Below are positions 1 to 6,764 of a DNA stretch of 12,778 nt, in pieces. The position numbers and the translations under genes are program-made. Under the pieces are notes generated by a model. That model was not told where the DNA came from. It did not search any database and saw nothing but the letters and a program-made list of their open reading frames with translations. Positions within the stretch are counted from its first letter, which is position 1. Each line of letters opens with the position of its first letter. This DNA is from Nitrosomonas sp. (GTDB taxonomy: Bacteria; Pseudomonadota; Gammaproteobacteria; Burkholderiales; Nitrosomonadaceae): positions 1 to 12,778 of the forward strand of contig JAJFJI010000246.1 in the NCBI GenBank assembly GCA_021774205.1, given 5' to 3'.

Positions 1-1
1 T

Positions 2-214
2 GAAAAGCGGACAGGCGGATACCGTTCGGTAAAATCTTTATATGAATTTGACTGCAAGGAAGAGAGGGCTAGGTCATATACCATGCTGCTCTATACAGAT
101 GAAATGGCTGCTGGTGATGTAATTGGGGCTCAACATGATAAGTTAAAAGAGTGGTCTATTTACTCGTCAGGTTCAATTTTCAGTGATATAGCTGATGCAA
201 TTTGTTCGAATTAA
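2..214 (+). CDS. C-terminal part of a probable surface-adhesin E family protein (5' end outside the window)
   Basis: An open frame enters from the left edge (codons from base 2) and ends at a TAA at 212-214, giving about 70 residues. The fragment carries a Tyr-Glu-Phe-Asp-Cys-Lys-Glu-Glu-Arg stretch, then a Tyr-Thr-Asp-Glu-Met-Ala-Ala-Gly-Asp-Val segment, a Trp about 20 residues on, a Gly-Ser-Ile motif and a closing Ala-Ile-Cys. This spacing (an aromatic-x-aromatic-Asp-Cys-Lys-x-x-x-Arg block, a 'Gly-x-Val' block and a terminal Cys) resembles small exported proteins of the surface-adhesin protein E family, in which the two Cys probably form a disulphide. Such proteins usually have a signal peptide and about 130-160 residues; the N-terminal half would lie outside the window. 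Their role is poorly defined (outer surface or periplasm). The gene converges on the Mut7-C gene, with 60 bases between the two stops. Family assignment is from motif memory and is tentative. Confidence 0.55.
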   Translation, partial: EKRTGGYRSVKSLYEFDCKEERARSYTMLLYTDEMAAGDVIGAQHDKLKEWSIYSSGSIFSDIADAICSN

Positions 215-274
215 GAAAATCCCCCCTTTTTTTGTTTCAAGGCCGTTCCTTAATACGTCATGTCATTTTAATAA

Positions 275-1021
275 TCATTCGCCACCTTCTTTAAATTCAT
301 TGGCTAAATGCATTGCATGTTCATAATGGCTGCCTTGCCAATAGATCTGACTGCATGCCGCACAGATTAGGAAATCGTTGTAATACCGCTTTGTTAACGG
401 TTCCAGTCGATGCTCGATTTTTTGTTTCTCAGTTTTTCTCAATTTGCCATTGCAACGCGTGCATCGAACAAGTGGTGCAATCAAATGAAATAAATCAAAT
501 CTTTTCAGGACTTCCTTAACCTGAATTTTGGGAGTCGATGCCCGAACAAAATACCCGTAAATGATGATTTTACGCTGTAATAAGGAACGATCACGGGTGA
601 GCACAGTCCTTTCGTCCTCACTCGAAATTTTTGCAACCATGTCATCGCTGTAGTCATTACGGTAATAACAATCAAATCCTAACAACCTTAAATAACGAGC
701 CAGTCGTCCGAGATTGGCGTCTATCACAAATTTTGGTGTATATGATGGTTCTGGGCGAAGCCGCTGTATCTGCTTCATGTCAGCGCATTTCGATGAAGGG
801 TAAACGCCGATGGCGTCGCCATTCTGTACGATATAGGTGAAATCTTTGGGAAGATCATTCACTAGAATCAAAGCAACTTCAGTGTGTGGAACACCGAATG
901 ATTCGATGTCGTCTTTAACCGATGTTTTGCGATTTAAGTCGTGAGTAATCTCGATGTTGCGTAATGCGGGCATAATAAAGTCATTAAGTTCTTTATGAAA
1001 ACGATAACGAACTTGACCCAT
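275..1021 (-). CDS. Mut7-C RNase domain protein with N-terminal ubiquitin-like domain
   Basis: This is a complete 248-residue protein. Residues about 1-80 resemble the beta-grasp, ThiS/ubiquitin-like domain found in front of bacterial Mut7-C domains: it begins Gly-Gln-Val-Arg-Tyr-Arg-Phe and has 'VPHTEVALILVND' and 'GDAIGVYP' near 44-75. Residues about 97-240 match the Mut7-C RNase (formerly DUF82) fold, a PIN-like nuclease: 'FVIDANLGRLARYLRLLGFD' places the first acidic residue at Asp101, 'LTRDRSLL' gives Asp144, and a zinc ribbon follows with Cys187-x2-Cys190 and Cys220-x2-Cys223. From the fold it should be a metal-dependent single-strand RNase; the cellular substrate is not known to me. 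The ATG is preceded on the minus strand by an AAAGAGA purine run that could serve as a weak ribosome site. The gene stands alone, divergent from carA and convergent with the adhesin-like fragment. It shows no antitoxin-like partner. Domain calls are confident; function is not. Confidence 0.88.
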   Translation of the reverse strand: MGQVRYRFHKELNDFIMPALRNIEITHDLNRKTSVKDDIESFGVPHTEVALILVNDLPKDFTYIVQNGDAIGVYPSSKCADMKQIQRLRPEPSYTPKFVIDANLGRLARYLRLLGFDCYYRNDYSDDMVAKISSEDERTVLTRDRSLLQRKIIIYGYFVRASTPKIQVKEVLKRFDLFHLIAPLVRCTRCNGKLRKTEKQKIEHRLEPLTKRYYNDFLICAACSQIYWQGSHYEHAMHLANEFKEGGE

Positions 1022-1089
1022 AAGCGTATCTCTTTTCTTCGGTTTTTAATTGCAGCGGCTATAGATGCATAGGGGAGTGTGCTGTTATC

Positions 1090-1118
1090 GCTATTGCTTT
1101 GATCACCTGGAATGTCAA
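1090..1118 (-). promoter_or_regulatory. Weak candidate sigma-70 promoter for the Mut7-C gene
   Basis: On the minus strand a perfect TTGACA hexamer lies at 1118-1113. Seventeen bases further is AATAGC (1095-1090), which matches only three of six positions of the -10 consensus. Transcription would begin about 60 bases before the Mut7-C start codon. The -35 match is good but the -10 is poor, so this is a candidate only. Confidence 0.25.
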
Positions 1119-1230
1119 CAGTGTAACAGGGAATATACAACGATAATTCAACTGGCTAAATTATCATTTGTTGCCGTTTGCCGCGATTTTTAGGCCGAGT
1201 TCCTTGGCAATTCCAGCGTTATAGGCAGCA

Positions 1231-1249
1231 GTTACTATCTTATAGTGAC
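1231..1249. repeat. Near-perfect inverted repeat upstream of carA
   Basis: GTTACTAT (1231-1238) and ATAGTGAC (1242-1249) are inverted repeats of eight bases with a three-base centre. The only departure is one T opposite a G, which would be a wobble pair in RNA. With one bulged base the pairing extends outward by CA/TG. It lies about 150 bases before the carA start and about 64 bases before the TATAAT. It could be an operator for the divergent promoters or a hairpin in a longer leader; nothing in the sequence decides between these. Confidence 0.45.
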
Positions 1250-1312
1250 CTGTCGTTGCAACGATGGCATATAGAAAAAGTGTATTTCATGGAACCACGA
1301 TACTTTTTCACG

Positions 1313-1318
1313 TATAAT
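1313..1318 (+). promoter_or_regulatory. Candidate -10 element of the carAB promoter
   Basis: A perfect TATAAT lies 78 bases before the carA GTG. No good -35 hexamer is found 16-18 bases upstream (at 17 bases the sequence is TGGAAC), and there is no extended TG. An activator-dependent or weak promoter is possible. The resulting leader would be about 70 bases long and include the AAGGAG ribosome site. Confidence 0.35.
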
Positions 1319-1396
1319 TTTGCAACCAAGAGTAGGGGTAACAATGTATTACCTGCCCCGTTTCCATGTCTGATTTGTATTTCCAAGGAGTTATCT

Positions 1397-2539
1397 GTGT
1401 CACTACGCCCGAAAGCCGTCCTCGCACTTGCTGATGGCACTATTTTTCGCGGCGTTTCCATTGGAGCAGAGGGCTTCAGTACTGGCGAGGTTGCATTTAA
1501 TACCGCCATGACGGGTTACCAGGAAATTCTTACGGATCCATCCTACTGTCGGCAAATCATCACGCTGACTTATCCGCATATTGGCAATACAGGTACAAAT
1601 TCTGAGGATATTGAATCTGGTAATTCCCATCGGATTTTTGCGGCCGGTTTAGTGATTAGGGATTTGCCTTTGATTTCCAGTAATTGGCGGCAAAAACAGA
1701 CATTGCCAGAATATCTCCAGGACCAGAATGTAGTCGCAATTGCTGAAATTGATACGCGCAGGCTCACGCGTGTTTTGCGAGAGAAAGGGGCGCAATCTGG
1801 CTGTATTATGGCAGGTCAAATTGACGAAGAAAAAGCGTTTCAGCAGGCGAGGGAATTTCCTGGGTTGGCGGGCATGGATCTCGCTAAAGTGGCCAGTTGC
1901 AACCAGCCGTATCCATGGACGCAGGGAGAATGGACGCTTGAGTCTGGTTATCAAGCGCAGCAGAATCCCTGCTTTCATATTGCCGCTTATGATTTTGGTA
2001 TTAAACGGAATATATTGTGTAAACTCGCGCAGCGTGGTTGTCATGTGACGGTTTATCCCGCCCAAACATCTGTTGATGAAATTCTAGCTACCAATCCCGA
2101 CGGGGTATTTCTTTCTAATGGGCCTGGTGATCCTGAGCCATGTGATTATGCAATTGCTGCAATCAGGAAATTGTTAGAAAAAAATATCCCGGTGTTTGGC
2201 ATTTGTTTAGGCCATCAATTGCTAGCCTTAGCATGTGGCGCCCGTACCATCAAAATGAAATTTGGCCATCATGGCGCTAATCATCCAGTCAAGGACACAG
2301 ATAATGGACGTGTAATGATTACCAGTCAGAATCATGGTTTTACGGTAGATGTTGATACGCTGCCGGATAATGCACGGGTAACACATACCTCTTTATTTGA
2401 TGGCAGTCTGCAAGGATTTGAGTTAATTGACAAGCCGGCATTCTGCTTTCAGGGGCACCCGGAAGCTAGTCCGGGACCGCACGAAGCGGATTATCTATTT
2501 AACCGGTTTATTGAAATGATGAAGCGCTATAAAAATTAA
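1397..2539 (+). CDS. carA: Carbamoyl phosphate synthetase, small (glutaminase) subunit
   Basis: CarA hydrolyses glutamine and passes ammonia through a tunnel to CarB; the complex makes carbamoyl phosphate for arginine and pyrimidines in the cytoplasm. With the GTG start at 1397 the protein has 380 residues, the usual family length (about 382 in E. coli). The N-terminal CPSase_sm_chain domain shows 'TGEVAFNTAMTGYQEILTDPSY' spread over residues about 29-50 and 'LTYPHIGN' at about 57-64. The C-terminal class I glutamine amidotransferase domain has nucleophile Cys270 in 'FGICLGHQ' and His354/Glu356 in 'GHPEASPGP', the same numbering as the known triad to within one residue. The GTG start is chosen because AAGGAG lies at 1385-1390, six bases upstream, and the protein then begins 'SLRPKAVLALADGTIF', like other CarA N-termini. 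The frame is open back to an ATG at 1178, but that extension has no CarA-like sequence. It is followed 52 bases later by carB in the same operon. Confidence 0.97.
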   Translation: MSLRPKAVLALADGTIFRGVSIGAEGFSTGEVAFNTAMTGYQEILTDPSYCRQIITLTYPHIGNTGTNSEDIESGNSHRIFAAGLVIRDLPLISSNWRQKQTLPEYLQDQNVVAIAEIDTRRLTRVLREKGAQSGCIMAGQIDEEKAFQQAREFPGLAGMDLAKVASCNQPYPWTQGEWTLESGYQAQQNPCFHIAAYDFGIKRNILCKLAQRGCHVTVYPAQTSVDEILATNPDGVFLSNGPGDPEPCDYAIAAIRKLLEKNIPVFGICLGHQLLALACGARTIKMKFGHHGANHPVKDTDNGRVMITSQNHGFTVDVDTLPDNARVTHTSLFDGSLQGFELIDKPAFCFQGHPEASPGPHEADYLFNRFIEMMKRYKN

Positions 2540-2591
2540 TTCAAACCGAAATATTTTTAATCAAATCCGCAAATTTTCAAGCTAGAAAAAT

Positions 2592-5500
2592 ATGCCTAAA
2601 CGTACCGATATAAAATCAATCCTCATTATCGGCGCTGGCCCGATTATTATCGGTCAGGCGTGTGAATTTGATTATTCCGGTGCGCAAGCTTGCAAGGCAT
2701 TACGCGAGGAAGGTTATCGCGTTATTCTGATTAACTCCAATCCTGCCACCATTATGACTGATCCGGAAATGGCGGACGCGACTTATATCGAACCCATTAC
2801 CTGGTCTATGGTGGAAAAAATCATTGCGCTTGAGCGCCCTGAAGCATTATTGGCGACCATGGGAGGGCAAACAGCCTTAAACTGTGCACTGGATTTAGTT
2901 AAACATGGAGTATTGGAGAAATATTGCGTCGATTTGATTGGTGCATCGCGTGAAGCGATCGATAAGGCTGAAGATCGCGAAAAATTTAAGCTGGCCATGT
3001 CGCGGATTGGATTGAGCTCAGCGCGTTCGGCAGTCGCCCACAGCATGGAAGAAGCGTTGCAAGTTCAAGCAATGGTCGGTTATCCAGCGATTATTCGTCC
3101 ATCGTTTACCATGGGCGGCAGTGGTGGTGGTATTGCCTATAATCGTGAAGAATTTGTGGAAATCTGTAGGCGCGGACTAGATGCTTCACCTACCAAAGAG
3201 TTGTTAATTGAGGAATCGGTTATTGGCTGGAAAGAATTTGAGATGGAGGTGGTTCGTGATAAGCAGGATAACTGTATTATTATCTGCTCGATTGAAAATC
3301 TTGATCCCATGGGTGTCCATACCGGTGATTCGATTACGGTTGCTCCGGCACAAACACTGACTGACAAGGAATACCAGCTGATGCGTAATGCATCAATTGC
3401 GGTATTACGTGAAATTGGTGTCGAGACGGGTGGCTCCAATGTGCAGTTTGCGATAAATCCGCAAGATGGGCGTATGTTGGTAATCGAAATGAATCCGCGC
3501 GTGTCCCGTTCTTCCGCGTTAGCCTCAAAAGCGACGGGTTTTCCAATTGCCAAAATAGCCGCTAAGCTTGCAGTTGGATATACGCTTGATGAGCTTGGAA
3601 ACGACATTACCGGTGGTGTAACACCCGCATCATTTGAGCCGACAATTGATTATGTTGTGACCAAGCTTCCCCGCTTTGCTTTTGAAAAATTTCCACAGGC
3701 AAATGATCGTCTGACCACCCAGATGAAATCAGTGGGTGAGGTGATGGCAATTGGCCGCACTTTTCAGGAATCATTGCAAAAAGCCCTGCGTGGATTGGAA
3801 ACAGGTGTCGATGGTTTGGATGAAAAAACGACGGATGTTGAGGTCATTAAAACCGAATTAGGTAATCCGGGCGCAGATCGCATCTGGTATCTCGCTGATG
3901 CATTCCGTTGCAAGGTGGCATTTGATAAAATTCATAGCTTCACAAAAATAGATCCCTGGTTCTTGGCGCAAATTGAAGATCTGGTTCGTCAGGAACAAAC
4001 ACTTGCCGATCAAAGTTTGGATATGCTTGATATTAACAGCCTGCGCAAACTAAAGCGGTGTGGCTTCTCTGATCGGCGTCTGGCAAAATTGTTAAAAACA
4101 GAACAAGCGGCAATTCGTGCAAAACGACATCAATACGGTTTGCGGCCTGTATTTAAACGTGTTGATGCCTGTGCTGCTGAATTTGCTACCAGTACTGCTT
4201 ACATGTACTCCACTTACGAAGAAGAATGTGAGGCTAATCCTAGTGATAAAAAGAAGATAATAGTATTGGGTGGCGGCCCCAATCGTATTGGACAAGGTAT
4301 CGAGTTTGATTATTGTTGTGTTCATGCTGCACTGGCGTTGCGTGAAGATGGTTTTGAAACCATCATGGTTAACTGTAATCCGGAAACAGTGTCAACTGAT
4401 TATGATACTTCCGATCGACTGTATTTTGAGCCGCTGACATTGGAGGACGTGCTTGAAATCGTGGCGGTGGAAAAACCGTTTGGCGTTATTGTGCAATATG
4501 GTGGGCAAACACCGCTGAAACTTGCGCGTGATCTTGCTGCAAATGGCGTGCCGATTATCGGTACCAGTCCTGATATGATTGATTGTGCCGAAGATCGCGA
4601 ACGTTTTCAAAAAATGCTTCATGAGCTTGGATTGAAACAACCGCCTAATCGTACGGTGCGCAATCCGCAAGCTGCACTTGTTGCCGCTGATGAGATCGGT
4701 TACCCGCTGGTAGTAAGACCCAGCTATGTCTTAGGTGGTCGCGCGATGGAAATTGTTCATGAGCAAGGTGATTTGGAAAATTATATGCGCAAAGCCGTCA
4801 GCGTATCCAATGATTCGCCTGTATTGTTGGATCATTTTCTCAATAATGCCACAGAAGTCGATATTGACGCGGTGTATGATGGCGAGACGGTATTGATCGG
4901 TGGCATTATGGAGCATATAGAGCAAGCTGGTGTTCACTCCGGTGATTCTGCATGCTCACTGCCACCTTTTAATCTAGTTGCTGCCGTTTGTGATGAGTTG
5001 CGGCGCCAGACCAGCGCAATGGCACGCGCATTAAATGTTGTTGGACTGATGAATGTGCAGTTCGCAATTCAGGATGGTACTGTGTATGTATTGGAAGTTA
5101 ATCCGCGAGCGTCACGGACAGTACCTTTCGTTTCCAAAGCAACAGGCTTGCCATTGGCTAAAATTGCTGCGCGATGCATGGCGGGAATGTCACTGGTCAG
5201 TCAAGGCTTGACCAAAGAAGTTATTCCGTCCCATTTTTCTGTGAAGGAAGCTGTATTTCCTTTTATTAAACTTGTGGGCGTTGATACGATTCTTGGTCCT
5301 GAAATGAAGTCAACGGGTGAAGTTATGGGTGTCGGGAATACCTTTGCTGAAGCATTTATCAAATCTCAATTAGCGACAGGTATACGGTTACCTGAATCAG
5401 GAAAAATTTTTATTAGTGTACGTAGTTCCGACATACTTCAGGCAATAGAACTTGCCCGAGATTTTGCGCGACTGGGTTTCATACTTTACGCTACGCGCGG

Positions 5501-5789
5501 TACTGCTGCAGAGATGAATGACGCAGGCCTGAAAGTGTTTGCTATCAATAAAGTTGCAGAAGGCCGTCCGCACATAGTGGATATGATTAAAAATGGTGAA
5601 ATTGAACTAATTGTCAATACGGTTTCAAGCAAGCGTAGCGCGATTCATGATTCTTATTCAATTCGCCATGCCGCGCTTGAAGCTGGCGTTACATGTTACA
5701 CTACATTAGCAGGCGCGCGTGCTGCCTATGTCGGTATGACCAACATGAAAGAGTTGCAGGCTTATAACTTGCAGAAACTTCATTCCTAG
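2592..5789 (+). CDS. carB: Carbamoyl phosphate synthetase, large (synthetase) subunit
   Basis: CarB uses two ATP, bicarbonate and CarA-derived ammonia to make carbamoyl phosphate. The 1065-residue length matches the family (about 1073). The two homologous ATP-grasp halves are clear. The first starts 'ILIIGAGPIIIGQACEFDYSG' split over residues about 10-30 and makes carboxyphosphate. The second starts 'IIVLGGGPNRIGQGIEFDY' at about 555 and phosphorylates carbamate. Both carry the matching 'NPATIMTDPE' or 'NPETVSTDYD' and 'GGQT' motifs, and the C-terminal strand motifs 'VIEMNPRVSRSSALASKATG' and 'VLEVNPRASRTVPFVSKATG'. A methylglyoxal-synthase-like allosteric domain runs from about 936 to the end and includes 'NKVAEGRPHIVDMIKNGE' (about 985-1002), where UMP and ornithine act in E. 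coli. The ATG has only a weak purine run (AGAAAAAT) as ribosome site. carA ends 52 bases upstream with no terminator between, so one transcript is likely. Confidence 0.98.
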   Translation: MPKRTDIKSILIIGAGPIIIGQACEFDYSGAQACKALREEGYRVILINSNPATIMTDPEMADATYIEPITWSMVEKIIALERPEALLATMGGQTALNCALDLVKHGVLEKYCVDLIGASREAIDKAEDREKFKLAMSRIGLSSARSAVAHSMEEALQVQAMVGYPAIIRPSFTMGGSGGGIAYNREEFVEICRRGLDASPTKELLIEESVIGWKEFEMEVVRDKQDNCIIICSIENLDPMGVHTGDSITVAPAQTLTDKEYQLMRNASIAVLREIGVETGGSNVQFAINPQDGRMLVIEMNPRVSRSSALASKATGFPIAKIAAKLAVGYTLDELGNDITGGVTPASFEPTIDYVVTKLPRFAFEKFPQANDRLTTQMKSVGEVMAIGRTFQESLQKALRGLETGVDGLDEKTTDVEVIKTELGNPGADRIWYLADAFRCKVAFDKIHSFTKIDPWFLAQIEDLVRQEQTLADQSLDMLDINSLRKLKRCGFSDRRLAKLLKTEQAAIRAKRHQYGLRPVFKRVDACAAEFATSTAYMYSTYEEECEANPSDKKKIIVLGGGPNRIGQGIEFDYCCVHAALALREDGFETIMVNCNPETVSTDYDTSDRLYFEPLTLEDVLEIVAVEKPFGVIVQYGGQTPLKLARDLAANGVPIIGTSPDMIDCAEDRERFQKMLHELGLKQPPNRTVRNPQAALVAADEIGYPLVVRPSYVLGGRAMEIVHEQGDLENYMRKAVSVSNDSPVLLDHFLNNATEVDIDAVYDGETVLIGGIMEHIEQAGVHSGDSACSLPPFNLVAAVCDELRRQTSAMARALNVVGLMNVQFAIQDGTVYVLEVNPRASRTVPFVSKATGLPLAKIAARCMAGMSLVSQGLTKEVIPSHFSVKEAVFPFIKLVGVDTILGPEMKSTGEVMGVGNTFAEAFIKSQLATGIRLPESGKIFISVRSSDILQAIELARDFARLGFILYATRGTAAEMNDAGLKVFAINKVAEGRPHIVDMIKNGEIELIVNTVSSKRSAIHDSYSIRHAALEAGVTCYTTLAGARAAYVGMTNMKELQAYNLQKLHS

Positions 5790-5809
5790 AAAAAACAAGT
5801 AATAAAATC

Positions 5810-5837
5810 TTGTCACCGTTGTATTATTAAACAAAAT
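5810..5837 (+). promoter_or_regulatory. Weak candidate promoter for greA
   Basis: TTGTCA (5810-5815, five of six matches to the -35 consensus) is followed after 16 bases by CAAAAT (5832-5837, four of six to the -10). Transcription would start about 20 bases before the GTG. The -10 overlaps an AT-only inverted repeat. greA may also be read from the carAB transcript, as no terminator is seen after carB. Confidence 0.3.
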
Positions 5838-5841
5838 AATA
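5822..5841. repeat. AT-only inverted repeat just upstream of greA
   Basis: TATTATT (5822-5828) and AATAATA (5835-5841) form a perfect seven-base inverted repeat around a six-base loop, with a further G-T wobble outside. Having no G-C pairs, it would be a weak RNA hairpin, and no T-run follows, so it is not an intrinsic terminator. It ends four bases before the GAAAGG ribosome site of greA. Confidence 0.4.
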
Positions 5842-5862
5842 TTTGAAAGGTAAACATAAACT

Positions 5863-6339
5863 GTGAGCACAATTCCATTAACAGTCGCAGGTGCAGAAGC
5901 GTTGCGCAACGAACTGCACGAATTGAAATCCGTTGAACGCCCTGCAGTTATAGCAGCAATTGCAGAAGCGCGCTCTCACGGCGATCTTTCTGAGAACGCA
6001 GAGTATGATGCAGCTAAGGAAAAGCAGGGGTTTGTTGAAGGGCGGATTGCAGAGCTGGAAAGTAAATTATCCAATGCACAGATTATCAATCCGGCACAAA
6101 TTAATGCAGATGGCGCATGTGTATTTGGCGCTACTGTTGAGTTGGAAGATCTGCAAAATGGTGAGGCGGTTACTTACCAGATCGTTGGTGATGATGAGGC
6201 TAATATTAAAGTGGGGAAAATATCAATCAGTTCACCCATATCGCGCGCGCTGATTGGTAAATGTCAAGGTGATGTCGCTGAAGTTCAAGCGCCTGGGGGT
6301 ATTCGTGAATATGAAGTTCTGGGTGTGAAGTATATCTAG
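5863..6339 (+). CDS. greA: Transcription elongation factor GreA
   Basis: GreA enters the secondary channel of backtracked RNA polymerase and stimulates cleavage of the 3' end of the nascent RNA. The 158-residue product has the family length. Residues 1-75 form the coiled-coil arm (family knowledge), with the tip acids Asp41 and Glu44 in 'HGDLSENAEYDAAKEKQ', matching the catalytic positions of E. coli GreA. Residues about 80-158 form the FKBP-like C-terminal domain, ending 'GGIREYEVLGVKYI'. The start is GTG; a GAAAGG lies at 5845-5850, a rather long 12 bases upstream, and the protein begins 'STIPLTVAGAEALRNEL' as GreA proteins do. It follows carB by 73 bases on the same strand and converges with yhbY, with 41 bases between the stops and no hairpin terminator visible. 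Confidence 0.97.
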   Translation: MSTIPLTVAGAEALRNELHELKSVERPAVIAAIAEARSHGDLSENAEYDAAKEKQGFVEGRIAELESKLSNAQIINPAQINADGACVFGATVELEDLQNGEAVTYQIVGDDEANIKVGKISISSPISRALIGKCQGDVAEVQAPGGIREYEVLGVKYI

Positions 6340-6380
6340 CCCGAGATATCGATGTCGCTAATTAGTAATAAAATCGAGAA

Positions 6381-6734
6381 TCAGGCTTGGTAGCTGCGCT
6401 TAGTGCGGCGTGGCTCAAGCTTCTTTTTGCGTAATGAGGGAGTTGGTGTTTTTTCTGATTCCTCTGATTTAGGGCGGTAAATTACTAGTATTTTGCCAAT
6501 ATGCATAACGGGTGCCGCATTAAGCTGCTGGCAAATTTCCTCTAATAAGATATCTCTTGCACCTCGATTTTCGATCTGCACTTTAACTTTAATTAATTCG
6601 TGACTCGAAAGTCCTTGATCTAGCTCGTTAATAACCCCAGCCGATAAACCTGTTTTTCCGATCATGACAATCGGATTAATTGCATGGGCACGTGCAGAAA
6701 GCGCGCGGCGTTGTGTTGCGGTAAGTAATAGCAT
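6381..6734 (-). CDS. yhbY: YhbY family ribosome-assembly RNA-binding protein (CRM domain)
   Basis: This is a 117-residue CRS1/YhbY (CRM) domain protein. The family binds pre-50S ribosomal particles and is implicated in large-subunit assembly. Residues about 1-87 show the CRM pattern: an N-terminal helix 'TATQRRALSARAHAINPIVMIG', the loop GKTG at 26-29 (the GxxG RNA-binding motif), 'HELIKVKV' at 45-52, and the closing 'HIGKILVIYRP' at 78-88. After this comes a strongly basic tail of about 29 residues, rich in Lys and Arg, which E. coli YhbY (97 residues) largely lacks. The ATG at 6734 is chosen because the protein then begins 'LLLTATQ', like other family members; the frame is open back to 6830, but that would overlap the rlmE start and adds unrelated sequence. 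A weak AAGAAAA lies before the ATG. It is head to head with rlmE, 30 bases between starts. Confidence 0.93.
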   Translation of the reverse strand: MLLLTATQRRALSARAHAINPIVMIGKTGLSAGVINELDQGLSSHELIKVKVQIENRGARDILLEEICQQLNAAPVMHIGKILVIYRPKSEESEKTPTPSLRKKKLEPRRTKRSYQA

Positions 6735-6764
6735 AAATTTTCTTGAAAGGTCTGATTTTACTCG

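Larger units (their letters stand above)
1022..1396. other. 375-base divergent intergenic region between the Mut7-C gene and carA
   Basis: No convincing gene lies here. The carA frame stays open upstream to an ATG at 1178, but the 73 extra residues do not look like the start of CarA. Features seen inside are a TTGACA on the minus strand (1113-1118), a near-perfect inverted repeat at 1231-1249, a perfect TATAAT at 1313-1318 and the carA ribosome site at 1385-1390. The region must hold the promoters of both divergent genes. Confidence 0.8.

Noticed and set aside
195..203. FtsH Walker A Pro-to-Ser change (protein residue numbers 195-203) as a defect
   Set aside because: GSPGTGKT still fits GxxGxGKT, and the same form occurs in other betaproteobacterial FtsH proteins, so it is not a lesion.
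215..274. Terminator between the convergent adhesin-like and Mut7-C genes
   Set aside because: There is a C6-T7 tract but no hairpin stem before it on either strand.
1178..1396. Possible 73-residue N-terminal extension of CarA from an upstream ATG
   Set aside because: The extra residues do not resemble CarA N-termini, the length would exceed the family norm, and a good AAGGAG site sits six bases before the internal GTG.
3137..3607. 156-residue open frame on the minus strand inside carB
   Set aside because: It lies wholly antisense to a well-conserved region of carB and has no recognisable domain; it is best explained as a shadow frame.
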